Shown here: positions 8,066 to 16,694 of the stretch, in pieces
Layout of the letters: every line of letters starts with the position of its first letter
Numbering within the stretch: position 1 is the stretch's first letter
Assembly (NCBI RefSeq): GCF_016858305.2
Contig: NZ_CP074436.1
Location: forward strand, 4,174,001-4,238,000
Origin: Polaribacter sp. Q13
GTDB lineage: Bacteria; Bacteroidota; Bacteroidia; Flavobacteriales; Flavobacteriaceae
DNA: 64,000 bases
Direction: 5' to 3'
The notes under the pieces: generated by a model
Told to the model about the DNA's origin: nothing
The model's input: the letters and a program-made list of their open reading frames with translations, nothing else
Database searches by the model: none
Made by a program: the position numbers and the translations under genes

Positions 8066-10600
8066 TTGAATTTAAGCTACCCAATAACATATATTAAAGG
8101 AATTAGTGTACAAAGAGCAACGCTTATGTATGCGGAATTGGGTATAAAAACATGTAATGATTTACTAAACTTCTTTCCGTTTAGATATATTGATAAAACT
8201 ACATTTTATGCAATAAAGGACTTACAGCCTAACTCTTCTGAGGTGCAAATTGTAGGTAAAATTACGCGTGTAAAATCAGTAGCACAAAAAAGAGGAAGTA
8301 GGTTAGTTGCAACTTTACAAGATGCCACAGGGTCTATGGAATTGGTTTGGTTTAAAGGTCAAAAATGGATTAAAGATTCTCTGAAAATTAATGAGCCTTA
8401 TGTGGTTTATGGCAAACTAAATCATTATAATGGTAATTTTAGCATTCCACATCCAGAATTAGAGTTGGTTGCGGAATACAAGAAAAAGTTACAATCCAAA
8501 ATGCAACCGGTATATCCGTCTACAGAAAGATTAGTAAATTCTGGTGTTTCTAATAAACTAATGCGGAATTATGTTCAGCTTTTATTACAGCAGTTTTTTG
8601 AAGTAATTACAGAAACATTATCACAAGAAATAATAGACGATTTTAAATTGATGTCTAAGCGTGATGCTTTATTAAATGCTCATTTTCCTAAAAGTCAAGA
8701 AAATTTAGCCCAAGCGCAAAATCGTTTAAAGTTCGAAGAATTATTTTTTATTCAGTTGCAATTATTGCGAAAGAAACTCATCAACAAAACTAAAATAAAA
8801 GGATTTGTTTTTGAAAACGTAAGCGATTACTTTAATACTTTTTATAAAGACCATTTACCTTTTAATTTAACCAATGCTCAAAAAAGAGTATTGAAAGAAA
8901 TTCGGAAAGATGTGGCTTCTGGTGCACACATGAACCGTCTTTTACAAGGAGATGTTGGTTCTGGTAAAACCATTGTTGCTTTATTAACCATGCTTTTAGC
9001 TATAGACAACGGTTTCCAAGCAACTATTATGGCGCCAACAGAAATTTTGGCAACGCAACATTATCATGCAATTTCAGAAATGTTGAAAGACATGGATATT
9101 AATGTCGATTTACTTACGGGATCTGTTAGAATAAAAAAACGAAGAGAAATTCATGCAAATCTAGAGGACGGTACTTTACATATTTTAATTGGGACACACG
9201 CGCTGTTAGAAGATAAAGTAAAATTTAAGAACCTTGGTATTGCAATTATTGATGAACAGCATAGATTTGGGGTTGCACAGAGGGCAAAATTGTGGGGAAA
9301 AGGCGGCCCATCCCAACCTTCCCAAAGGGAAGGAGCTGAATTGCGGAATCGTTATAAAACTGCTCGTCCTTCTGTTTACGCTTTGATGAAGGAATTGCAA
9401 GTAGAGCGTAAAAAACAAACTACACCTGCAGAACAAGTTCTTTGGCAACAATTAAAAACCAAAAAACTAGATTCTAAATTTAGAAGGCAACACATTGTTG
9501 ATGAGTTTATTGTCGATTTTATTTGTATTGAAAAAAACTTAATTATAGAGGTTGATAGGAAATACCACAACACCAAAGAACAGCAAGAAGCAGATCATTT
9601 AAGAACCGAAATTTTACAAGAATTAGGTTTTAAAGTAATAAGATTTACCAACGAAGAAGTTATTGGAAACATAGAAGGAATTACCCAAAAGATAGCACAA
9701 GAATTACACAACAGTGAGAAAAGGGAGGCTGAAGGGGTTTCTTCTCTTCCTCCACACATTCTAGTGATGACGGCAACACCAATACCAAGAACTTTGGCAA
9801 TGTCTGTCTATGGAGATTTAGATATTTCTGTAATAGATGAATTACCTCCCGGAAGAAAGGAAGTAAAAACGGTACATCGATTTGATAAAAATAGATTATC
9901 TGTTTTTAAGTTTATGCGAGATGAAATTGAAAAAGGAAGGCAAGTATATATTGTATATCCTTTAATTCAAGAATCTGAAGCCATGGATTATAAAGATTTA
10001 ATGGATGGTTATGAAAGTATTTCTAGAGATTTTCCTACACCAAAATATCAAATAAGTATTGTACACGGAAAAATGAAACCTGCAGATAAAGAACACGAAA
10101 TGCAGCGTTTTGTAAAAGGAGAAACTCAAATTATGGTTGCCACAACGGTAATAGAAGTTGGTGTAAATGTACCGAATGCCAGTGTAATGATTATTGAAAG
10201 TTCAGAACGTTTTGGGCTTTCACAATTGCATCAATTAAGAGGAAGAGTTGGGCGGGGAGCAGACCAAAGTTATTGTATTTTATTGTCTAGTTATAAGCTT
10301 TCTGAAGAAGGAAAAACACGTTTAAAAACCATGGTAGATACTACAGACGGTTTTAAAATAGCTGAGGTTGATTTAAAGTTACGTGGACCAGGAAATTTAA
10401 TGGGTACGCAACAAAGTGGTGTTTTAAACCTTAAAATTGCAGATGTTGTAAAAGATTCTAAAATTTTAGTAGCCGCAAGAAATACAGCAATTGCTGTTTT
10501 GCAAGAGGATTCTAATTTATCGCAACCAGCAAATATCAACATAAAAAAAGCATATGTAGAGTTGTCTAAAAACTCTAAAATTTGGAGTGAGATTAGTTAG
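8066..10600 (+). CDS. recG: ATP-dependent DNA helicase RecG with an in-frame DUF559 nuclease-like insertion
   Basis: RecG reverses stalled forks and migrates branched DNA. The frame is 844 residues, about 150 more than the usual roughly 700. It opens with TTG at 8066 (MNLSYPITYIKGISVQRA), which aligns with the normal RecG N terminus. The OB/wedge region spans about 60-150. Walker A is GDVGSGKT (about 294-301), motif II IIDEQHRFGVAQR (about 394-406), motif III ILVMTATPIPRTLAM and motif VI QLRGRVGRG. Between motifs II and III, residues about 412-560 are foreign. They form a DUF559/Vsr-like domain with TTPAEQVLWQQL, FRRQHIVDEFIVDFICIEKN, LIIEVDRKYH and GFKVIRFTNEEV. The frame is kept on both sides. 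No intein splicing motifs are visible, so a fused polypeptide is expected; whether helicase activity survives is unknown. Confidence 0.92.
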   Translation: MNLSYPITYIKGISVQRATLMYAELGIKTCNDLLNFFPFRYIDKTTFYAIKDLQPNSSEVQIVGKITRVKSVAQKRGSRLVATLQDATGSMELVWFKGQKWIKDSLKINEPYVVYGKLNHYNGNFSIPHPELELVAEYKKKLQSKMQPVYPSTERLVNSGVSNKLMRNYVQLLLQQFFEVITETLSQEIIDDFKLMSKRDALLNAHFPKSQENLAQAQNRLKFEELFFIQLQLLRKKLINKTKIKGFVFENVSDYFNTFYKDHLPFNLTNAQKRVLKEIRKDVASGAHMNRLLQGDVGSGKTIVALLTMLLAIDNGFQATIMAPTEILATQHYHAISEMLKDMDINVDLLTGSVRIKKRREIHANLEDGTLHILIGTHALLEDKVKFKNLGIAIIDEQHRFGVAQRAKLWGKGGPSQPSQREGAELRNRYKTARPSVYALMKELQVERKKQTTPAEQVLWQQLKTKKLDSKFRRQHIVDEFIVDFICIEKNLIIEVDRKYHNTKEQQEADHLRTEILQELGFKVIRFTNEEVIGNIEGITQKIAQELHNSEKREAEGVSSLPPHILVMTATPIPRTLAMSVYGDLDISVIDELPPGRKEVKTVHRFDKNRLSVFKFMRDEIEKGRQVYIVYPLIQESEAMDYKDLMDGYESISRDFPTPKYQISIVHGKMKPADKEHEMQRFVKGETQIMVATTVIEVGVNVPNASVMIIESSERFGLSQLHQLRGRVGRGADQSYCILLSSYKLSEEGKTRLKTMVDTTDGFKIAEVDLKLRGPGNLMGTQQSGVLNLKIADVVKDSKILVAARNTAIAVLQEDSNLSQPANINIKKAYVELSKNSKIWSEIS
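9311..9751 (+). mobile_element. DUF559 insertion element inside recG
   Basis: The segment that is foreign to RecG runs from about 9311 to 9751 and codes for a PD-(D/E)XK-like DUF559 domain. Its left edge is a perfect 7-bp inverted repeat, CCTTCCC-AAA-GGGAAGG (9317-9333). Part of it recurs imperfectly as a direct repeat at the right edge: AAAGGGAAGGAGCTGAA at 9324-9340 and AAAGGGAGGCTGAA at 9719-9732. The insert sits in the linker after motif II, where related RecG proteins have only a few residues. The exact boundaries are estimated from the protein alignment in memory. Mobility is inferred from the flanking repeats and the nuclease fold. Confidence 0.6.
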
Positions 10601-10689
10601 ATTTTTTTAGTGTGTTTTAAGTTCTAAAAAAATATACCACAAATTTTTTTTAATCATTTTAAAATTTATTTGTGTTACACATTTTGCCA

Positions 10690-10720
10690 TAAAAAAAACC
10701 GAGCAATCTGCTCAGTTTTT
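10690..10720. terminator. Bidirectional terminator between recG and the DUF4369 gene
   Basis: AAAAAACCGAGCA and TGCTCAGTTTTTT pair with one mismatch around a three-base loop and have T runs on both strands. It sits between convergent genes. Confidence 0.75.
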
Positions 10721-10749
10721 TATTCAATATTATAAAAATAAATAAGTTA

Positions 10750-11445
10750 CTATTTTTTCTTAATTGTATTTAGGTAATCTTGAAAACGTTTCCCGTATTC
10801 AGAACTTTTTACGTTGTCTGATAACGAATTATTAACAGTATCTAACATTTTTAAACTAGCATCATACATTTCTGTTAAAGCAATATAAGGAGCTACTTCT
10901 TTGTCTGCATTTGTAATAGCGAAATTAGTAGTGTATAATACCCTTTTTCTTGTTAGTTTTTGATAATCTTTTTCTAATTGAGCAATTAATTCTTGGTCGT
11001 TTGCTTTTTTTGCTTCAAAATCTTTTTTGATGAAGTTTAAGCGTTCATCTTGAAATTTATTTTTTACTTTATTATACTTATCTAAAATTTCTTGGTTTCT
11101 AGAACCTGTAATTTCTGGGGTATATCCAAATTGTTCAACATTATCATTAATGGTGATTGTTCCTTTTTCTCCAAAAAATAAAATTCTTTTATTGGTTGTA
11201 TTTCCATTAAAAGTTAAATAATATAAGACAGGAGATTCTACATTATCTGTTAAAATGAATTTATCATTTCCTAATAAGTTTACAGAATCTACAGATACTA
11301 AAAGCGTATCTTTCATTTTTTGAAGGTATAAAGTCCCCTTTTTAAGACCTTTAATTTGTCCTTGTACAGTCATATTTCCTTCTTTTTTAGAAGAACATGC
11401 TGTAATTAAAATGGATAGGACTAAAAGTGTAATAATTTTCTTCAT
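10750..11445 (-). CDS. DUF4369 domain lipoprotein
   Basis: A 231-residue predicted lipoprotein when started at ATG 11445. The frame could begin at 11478, but the lipoprotein signal MKKIITLLVLSILITAC with Cys17 starts at the later Met. Residues about 25-110 (VQGQIKGLKKGTLYLQKMKD) match the DUF4369 domain often found at the N terminus of Bacteroidetes thioredoxin-like lipoproteins. Here no thioredoxin CxxC domain follows, and the C-terminal half is helical and charged. It lies 39 nt downstream of a DUF819 membrane protein gene and is probably co-transcribed. Function unknown. Confidence 0.75.
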   Translation of the reverse strand: MKKIITLLVLSILITACSSKKEGNMTVQGQIKGLKKGTLYLQKMKDTLLVSVDSVNLLGNDKFILTDNVESPVLYYLTFNGNTTNKRILFFGEKGTITINDNVEQFGYTPEITGSRNQEILDKYNKVKNKFQDERLNFIKKDFEAKKANDQELIAQLEKDYQKLTRKRVLYTTNFAITNADKEVAPYIALTEMYDASLKMLDTVNNSLSDNVKSSEYGKRFQDYLNTIKKK

Positions 11446-11484
11446 AAATCTATATTTTTCGTCTGCAAATATCTTCATTATTAT

Positions 11485-12792
11485 TTAAAGTGTTGCAGAT
11501 AATTCCATTAAAATGGTACATAAAATAGCACCGATTGTTCCTATAGCATAACCAAAAACTGCCAATAAAACACCAACCGTTGCCAAAGAAGGATGAAAAG
11601 CTTGTGCTACAATTGGGGCAGAAGCAGCGCCACCAACATTTGCTTGGCTACCAACAGCTAAAAAGAAATAAGGCGCTTTAATTAATTTGGCAACTAAAAT
11701 TAATAATCCCGCGTGTATAGACATCCAAACAAGTCCAATTGCAATTAAGCCTACATTGTCAAAAATCATTGCTAAATCCATTTTCATACCAATAGTGGCA
11801 ACTAAAACGTAAATAAAAACACTTCCAATTTTACTAGCACCTGCACCTTCGTAATTTTTGGCTTTTGTAAAAGATAAAATAACAGCAATTATTGTAGAAA
11901 TACTAATTAGCCAAAAGAATCCTGAGTCTAAAAAAGTAAAGATATTTCTCCAGGTTTCAGATTCAATACTTGCTACTAGATTGCTGAAAAAAGAACTTAA
12001 ATAAGCAGAAGCAAAATGACCAAAACCTACAGTACCAAAAGCAATTGCAAGAATAATCATAAAGTCTGTTACCGTTGGAGTTCTTTTTACTTTTTTAGCA
12101 AAAGTAGATACTTTTTCTTTTAAATCTTCAATAGCAGAGGTATCTGCCCCCAACCATTTGTCTATTTTATCCTTTTTACCAATTCCTATTAATAAAATAG
12201 CCATCCAAATATTAGCAACAACGATATCTACAAACACCATTCCTCCATATTTTGCCGGATTGTATTTGTAAATTTCTAACATAGCAGTTTGGTTTGCTCC
12301 ACCACCAATCCAACTACCAGCAAGGGTAGATAAACCACGCCAAACGGCATCAAAATCAGATCCACCAACAGTTTCTGGAGAGAAAATTGAAATTAGTAAA
12401 ATGGCTATTGGTCCTCCAATAATAATACCTACAGTTCCGGTAAAAAACATAATTAATGCTTTAGAACCTAAGTTAAAAATTGCTTTTAAATCGATGCTTA
12501 GTGTCATTAGAACTAAGGCAGCCGGTAATAAAAATCGACTAGAAATATAATACAATTGAGTTTTTCCTTTTATTATTTCTCCTGCAGAATTTAAGGTTTC
12601 CCATTCTGGGGATATTATTCCGGCAGTTGTAAAGATGGCAGGGATAAAATATGCCATAAATAAACCTGGTACAATTTTGTAAAATTTATGCCAAAAACCA
12701 CTGGTTTTACTTTCTGTATAGAAAACAAAGCCGAGTGATAACATTAAGATTCCAAAAACGATTGCATCATTAGTAAAAGTGGGTGTGGTCAT
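11485..12792 (-). CDS. DUF819 family integral membrane protein
   Basis: A 435-residue polytopic membrane protein with about ten or more hydrophobic segments. It resembles the DUF819 (YjcL-like) family of putative transporters. Characteristic glycine-rich segments are LAGSWIGGGANQTAM and VGSQANVGGAASAPIVAQAF, which suggest two inverted transporter halves. The substrate is not known. The start codon lies 2 nt after the stop of the upstream DUF2490 gene, so the two are probably translated from one transcript. Confidence 0.8.
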   Translation of the reverse strand: MTTPTFTNDAIVFGILMLSLGFVFYTESKTSGFWHKFYKIVPGLFMAYFIPAIFTTAGIISPEWETLNSAGEIIKGKTQLYYISSRFLLPAALVLMTLSIDLKAIFNLGSKALIMFFTGTVGIIIGGPIAILLISIFSPETVGGSDFDAVWRGLSTLAGSWIGGGANQTAMLEIYKYNPAKYGGMVFVDIVVANIWMAILLIGIGKKDKIDKWLGADTSAIEDLKEKVSTFAKKVKRTPTVTDFMIILAIAFGTVGFGHFASAYLSSFFSNLVASIESETWRNIFTFLDSGFFWLISISTIIAVILSFTKAKNYEGAGASKIGSVFIYVLVATIGMKMDLAMIFDNVGLIAIGLVWMSIHAGLLILVAKLIKAPYFFLAVGSQANVGGAASAPIVAQAFHPSLATVGVLLAVFGYAIGTIGAILCTILMELSATL

Positions 12793-12794
12793 AC

Positions 12795-13469
12795 TTATAT
12801 TGTTTTTTTAGTAAAGTCTGTATTTATAAGAACTCCTAATTGAAGTCTGTGAAGATCACTGTTAGAAAATTTTGTGTAAAAATAACCTAATTTTAGTTTT
12901 AGGTTGCTGCTAATTTTTTTAAGCAGGCCTACTCCAGTTCTGTTTTGACTGTATGCTTTTGATGCAAATTTTATAAAGAGCTCACTAAAAGCATAGGTTT
13001 CTAAGTTTTTAGAAATTGGGTAGTTTAAAAACAACCCATATCTTATTCTATGAGCTACCGTATTTATTAAGTTTTTTCTTTTAAACCTTTGTGCTAATCG
13101 CACACGATGTTTTACTTTAATTTTTCCCCAATTATCTTTGATATTTAGATCTTGATAAAACCGATATTCATATAAAATAGGAGCATCACTTTTGTAAGAT
13201 GTATCTGTTATTGAATATACACCACCAGCTGTAACATTAATTTTAGGATTAAAAGTATAGTTGATACCAACCCTATAAATTTCTTGTTGGTATTCTGTAG
13301 CTAGTTCATAATATCTAAAATGCGCGCTTGTTTTAAGTTTTACATTTTTAGATAATTTATGAGTACCATTATACATATACCAAGTTCCTAATTTGTCTTC
13401 TGCTGTAGATTGTGCTTGTAGTTTAAAGCAACAAAACAATAAACATAGAAATCCTATTTTTTTATTCAT
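12795..13469 (-). CDS. DUF2490 outer-membrane beta-barrel protein
   Basis: A 224-residue protein with signal peptide MNKKIGFLCLLFCCFKLQAQ followed by alternating beta strands rich in aromatic residues, such as WYMYNGTHKLSKNVKLKTSA and YRVGINYTFNPKINVTAGG. This matches the DUF2490 outer-membrane family. It is the first gene of a three-gene minus-strand cluster with the DUF819 and DUF4369 genes. Role unknown. Confidence 0.75.
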   Translation of the reverse strand: MNKKIGFLCLLFCCFKLQAQSTAEDKLGTWYMYNGTHKLSKNVKLKTSAHFRYYELATEYQQEIYRVGINYTFNPKINVTAGGVYSITDTSYKSDAPILYEYRFYQDLNIKDNWGKIKVKHRVRLAQRFKRKNLINTVAHRIRYGLFLNYPISKNLETYAFSELFIKFASKAYSQNRTGVGLLKKISSNLKLKLGYFYTKFSNSDLHRLQLGVLINTDFTKKTI

Positions 13470-13920
13470 AAAAGGGTAAGTTGAAAAAAATTAGTTTCAT
13501 AGATTTTGATCAAGGAGCCAATATACAAAATTGCAAACGCTCAATATAAAATGAGGGTTTATTTTTAATGGTTATGTTGTTTTTATTTTTAATGAAATGA
13601 ATTTATGAGGTTTTGTGATAGTAGATAATTAATTTTTAAGATACTTTGGTTGTACTCTAATTTAAGAGATGTTTTTTTAATGCATTACCTTCAATTTCTT
13701 ATATTTGGGTAACGATGTAATTCGCTATAGGTAAAAATATATCTATTTCATTTTTTTTTATTTTCATCGTTATAATAAAGTAAGAAATAGTGTTGATATG
13801 TTTTGTCTAAACGGTAGTTTCTGAGATTGTATTGTAACTAAGGGAGATTATTAGTTTTAAATTTAAAGTAATTAACAATTAATAATATAGGTGTCAAAAA
13901 GCTAAATAATAACTTAAAAA
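13470..13920. other. Divergent intergenic region without recognised genes
   Basis: About 450 bp of AT-rich DNA between the DUF2490 gene and the first of two paralogous unknown genes. I found no open frame with protein-like composition, no hairpin terminator and no repeat of note. Confidence 0.5.
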
Positions 13921-14343
13921 ATGGATTTTTATACAGAAATATTTAAAGGCAAAAATAAAAGACTAATAGTTGAAGGAGATAAAGAGGTACTTATTTATAG
14001 TTTAGATCAAGAAAAAACATATCGTGGGTTAAAGACAGAAAAACCAAATAAGCTAATAAATGCGAATATTTTAAATTCAGAAAAAAATAGATCTGGTAGA
14101 GGTACTTATTTAATTGATCCTCCTAGAATAAAGATACCGTTTTTTAAAATATACAAACGTACTTTACCTTCTGTTATTTGTAGAGCTGATGTAAAGTTTG
14201 ATGGGGTAATAGATAATTGTGATTTTTCTAGTCTTACTATTGTATGGTTTCAAGATGATTTTGCATTTCCTATAGAAAATAAGATTCTTAAGAAAATCAA
14301 AGAGATACCTTATAGTTTAGTGTGTAATAAATATTCTTATTAA
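13921..14343 (+). CDS. Unknown protein, first of a paralogous tandem pair
   Basis: A 140-residue soluble protein with no signal peptide or membrane segment; I recognise no family. It shares a spaced pattern with the next gene: EV.IYS..Q..TY near the N terminus, YLIDP in the middle, CR..V and a conserved C-terminal block DFSSLTIVWFQDDFAFPI with KEIPY and a final Cys. It carries about 17 extra N-terminal residues relative to its partner. The 17-nt gap to the next gene suggests one transcript. Small acidic tandem paralogs like these may be immunity or cargo proteins, but nothing in the sequence proves that. Confidence 0.7.
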   Translation: MDFYTEIFKGKNKRLIVEGDKEVLIYSLDQEKTYRGLKTEKPNKLINANILNSEKNRSGRGTYLIDPPRIKIPFFKIYKRTLPSVICRADVKFDGVIDNCDFSSLTIVWFQDDFAFPIENKILKKIKEIPYSLVCNKYSY

Positions 14344-14360
14344 AAATTGAAGGTAAAAAG

Positions 14361-14762
14361 ATGCGTCATAAAATAATAGTTGATGGTAATTTAGAAGTTT
14401 ATATCAGTAGTATTGAGCAAAATTTAACGTATAGTAATTTGTTGGAAGGCTTTCCGAATCAAAGTTATAATGCGGAGATTATTTATAGAGAAGGCAAAGA
14501 TAAATACTTCAATGAAATTTATGTTATTGATCCTAAACAGACTCAAATATCATATCTTTCAGAAGATAATTATGTAATACCTAAAGTTACCTGCAGAATT
14601 ACAGTTCGGTCAAATAAAAACTTAAAAGATGTTGGTAAAGATTTTTCTTCTTTAAGAATTGTTTGGTTTCAAGATGATTATGTATTTCCAATCGATAAAG
14701 AAATAATTGAGAAACTAAAAGAGATACCTTATCACAAATTATGTGGTGAGTATGAAAATTGA
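14361..14762 (+). CDS. Unknown protein, second of a paralogous tandem pair
   Basis: A 133-residue cytosolic-looking protein related along its whole length to the preceding gene product. The strongest block is DFSSLRIVWFQDDYVFPID followed by KEIPYHKLCGEY; YVIDP and TCRITV also match. The product starts at MRHKIIVDGNLEVYISSIEQ, which corresponds to residue 18 of its partner. No database family is recognised. The conserved W-F-Q-D-D and two cysteines are the residues most likely to matter. Confidence 0.7.
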   Translation: MRHKIIVDGNLEVYISSIEQNLTYSNLLEGFPNQSYNAEIIYREGKDKYFNEIYVIDPKQTQISYLSEDNYVIPKVTCRITVRSNKNLKDVGKDFSSLRIVWFQDDYVFPIDKEIIEKLKEIPYHKLCGEYEN

Positions 14763-14872
14763 AATTTATGATTACTACGGATTTGATGTTTTTTCAAAAA
14801 TAAGTACGATTAAATAGAGTAGTTGGTATTATTTGACACCAGGTGGATCTACAGTATTTAAATGACATTAAT

Positions 14873-15037
14873 TTAGTCCTCTTTTTTCTTAGGTTCTCTT
14901 TTTGCATTTTTAAGTGCTTGCATTAGCATCCATTCTATTTGTCCGTTTGTAGAACGAAATTCATCTGCAGCCCATTTTTCAATGGCTTTTATCATGTCTT
15001 CATTAACTCGCAACGCGAATGCTTTTTTCTTTGCCAT
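14873..15037 (-). CDS. Small Arc-type ribbon-helix-helix DNA-binding protein
   Basis: A 54-residue protein (MAKKKAFALRVNEDMIKAIE...). The strand FALRV followed by two helices, with the NGQIEWML segment, is the Arc/MetJ ribbon-helix-helix fold. It starts 1 nt after the stop of the alpha/beta hydrolase gene, which makes it the last gene of the five-gene minus-strand SPFH operon. A role as operon autoregulator is plausible, but proteins of this type next to SPFH genes are not well studied. Confidence 0.8.
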   Translation of the reverse strand: MAKKKAFALRVNEDMIKAIEKWAADEFRSTNGQIEWMLMQALKNAKREPKKKED

Positions 15038-15038
15038 G

Positions 15039-15962
15039 TTAGCTTTTTATAAATAAAACGATGGTTTTAATTAATTGTTCTGAAATTTGGAATTCCGAAG
15101 AATAATAAGACTTAATATTGTCTTCCTCTTTTTGAATGTCTTTTAAAACATGATTCATATTTTTTATAATCACCAATTCAGATGTTGGATTAGCGTTATG
15201 TAATGCCTTTGCATCTTCAATTTGAACCTGAATATCTTTATCACCATTAATAATTAAAATAGGGATGTGTAGCTTTTTAATTTCTGTTTTAGGATTTAAC
15301 TGCATCCAATCGTATAAAAAAGGTTGATTTCTTTCACCAAATATGCTCATTAAAAACGGATGTACCGTTTTAATTTTACCTTTTACTCTTAAAGTGTCAA
15401 ATTGCTTTCTTGCAGCAATACCTAAATTAGGATTATTTTTTGAAATTTGTTTTATAATGGTTTCATCAATCTGTTCTCCTGCTCCAGCAATAGAAATATA
15501 TTTGTCAACGTTTTTTGCTGCCATCATAGCAATTAAAGAACCTTGACTATGACCAACTAATATAATTTCAGAAAAACGATTGTCGTTTTTAAAATGAGAA
15601 ATTACTTTTTCTACATCAACGGTAAAATCTGTAATCTTTGTATCTTTTAATAAAGCCCTATTATTCTTGTTGGCCGTTCTTTTATCATAACTAAAAAAAG
15701 CAATGTTTTCTTTATTGATGGAGTCTCTAAATTGTTTAATATAATTAGCTTTTACGTTTTGTGCAGGTTGATTTCCATTTCTATCTACAGGTCCAGAGCC
15801 ATGAACCCAAATAATTAAGGGCGTATTTTCTTCCATAAAAGTTAACGTTCCAGGAAGTTCTATGGTTCCATTTTTTATTAAAATTTCTTCGGATTTTACT
15901 TGTGCAAAAGAAACCGATATTCCAAAAAGGGTGACTACTAAATAGGTAATTATACGAATCAT
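15039..15962 (-). CDS. Secreted alpha/beta hydrolase
   Basis: A 307-residue alpha/beta hydrolase with signal peptide MIRIITYLVVTLFGISVSFAQ. The oxyanion motif WVHGSGPVDRNGNQ is followed by the nucleophile elbow VGHSQGSLIAM. A later Asp lies in IINGDKDIQV and the catalytic His in NMNHVLKD. It belongs to the S33/dienelactone-hydrolase-like group of periplasmic esterases or peptidases; the substrate cannot be inferred. It starts 1 nt after the upstream PH-like membrane gene. Confidence 0.85.
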   Translation of the reverse strand: MIRIITYLVVTLFGISVSFAQVKSEEILIKNGTIELPGTLTFMEENTPLIIWVHGSGPVDRNGNQPAQNVKANYIKQFRDSINKENIAFFSYDKRTANKNNRALLKDTKITDFTVDVEKVISHFKNDNRFSEIILVGHSQGSLIAMMAAKNVDKYISIAGAGEQIDETIIKQISKNNPNLGIAARKQFDTLRVKGKIKTVHPFLMSIFGERNQPFLYDWMQLNPKTEIKKLHIPILIINGDKDIQVQIEDAKALHNANPTSELVIIKNMNHVLKDIQKEEDNIKSYYSSEFQISEQLIKTIVLFIKS

Positions 15963-15963
15963 A

Positions 15964-16464
15964 TTAATTTATTTTTAAACTATAAGTTTCTAAAACTCTT
16001 TTTGCTTCTTCCTTTAATTGTGTTCCTATTAATAATTTTTCGCCATCTTTTAGGAGTAATTGAATGCCAATATTTCCAGAAACATTTACAGCTTTTTCTC
16101 TTCCTTTGTTAAAGAAAAAACCACCTTTTATACCCCAACCACCAAATTCTGTAATAGGTTGATATTTTCTTACATAAGCCTTAGAAATTTCATTCCAAGG
16201 AATTGTTTTTACTGAAAAATGTAAAGGAAAAAATTGGTAATGAATTCCTTTTTCATCAATTCTAGTGGTTAATTTAAAGAAAAAAATTACGGCAATAGAA
16301 ACTACAATGGTAATAATAGTTGTTAGAAAATCTTTGATAGTTACAGGTGTGTTTTCTTCTATATGTTTTTTTATAATTATTGCTATTGGCACAATTGTAC
16401 TAAAAATCAAAACTAAAATCAACCAAGTTTGTCTAAAGCGCTGTTTTTCTTTAAAAACTTTCAT
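15964..16464 (-). CDS. Small membrane protein with a PH-like C-terminal domain
   Basis: A 166-residue protein. Two hydrophobic segments at about 14-31 and 46-64 are followed by a soluble part (TRIDEKGIHYQFFPLHF, IPWNEISKAYVRKY, GGWGIKGGFFFNKG, LLKDGEKLLIGT) that looks like a bacterial pleckstrin-homology-type domain. I do not recognise a named family with certainty. It is the third gene of the SPFH operon. Confidence 0.65.
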   Translation of the reverse strand: MKVFKEKQRFRQTWLILVLIFSTIVPIAIIIKKHIEENTPVTIKDFLTTIITIVVSIAVIFFFKLTTRIDEKGIHYQFFPLHFSVKTIPWNEISKAYVRKYQPITEFGGWGIKGGFFFNKGREKAVNVSGNIGIQLLLKDGEKLLIGTQLKEEAKRVLETYSLKIN

Positions 16465-16465
16465 A

Positions 16466-16633
16466 TTATCTGTTTTTGTCTTTTTCTAAAACAGCATATA
16501 CACCACCATTAGTATTGGCATATACATTAATTACACGCCAACCTTGTTTTGCATATGAATTAATCTCCTCTTCAAACTTATTTTGGCTATTAGACCAAAA
16601 CATTTTTTGTTTTAAAAATTTATATTCTTTCAT
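16466..16633 (-). CDS. Small DUF4177-like protein
   Basis: A 55-residue protein starting MKEYKFLKQKMFWSNSQNKF. The segment EEEINSYAKQGWRVINVYAN followed by GGVYAVLEKDK fits the DUF4177 pattern (YK..., N..A..GW.vv..., ...lEr). It sits between the SPFH gene and the PH-like gene, 1 nt before the latter. Confidence 0.75.
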   Translation of the reverse strand: MKEYKFLKQKMFWSNSQNKFEEEINSYAKQGWRVINVYANTNGGVYAVLEKDKNR

Positions 16634-16694
16634 GTTTTTAATTTTGTTAAAAAAATAGATTTTAATTTAAAATTTTTAGTCTTGATAACTGTAT

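Noticed and set aside
7878..8069. A 63-codon open frame upstream of recG
   Set aside because: Its composition is that of AT-rich random DNA, it overlaps the recG TTG start, and it resembles no protein.
9206..9576. Minus-strand frames across the recG insert
   Set aside because: They are antisense to the DUF559 coding sequence, which has clear family motifs on the plus strand.
9300..9760. Intein in RecG
   Set aside because: No Cys/Ser at the junction, no His-Asn C-terminal splice motif and no Hint-domain blocks; the insert matches DUF559 instead.
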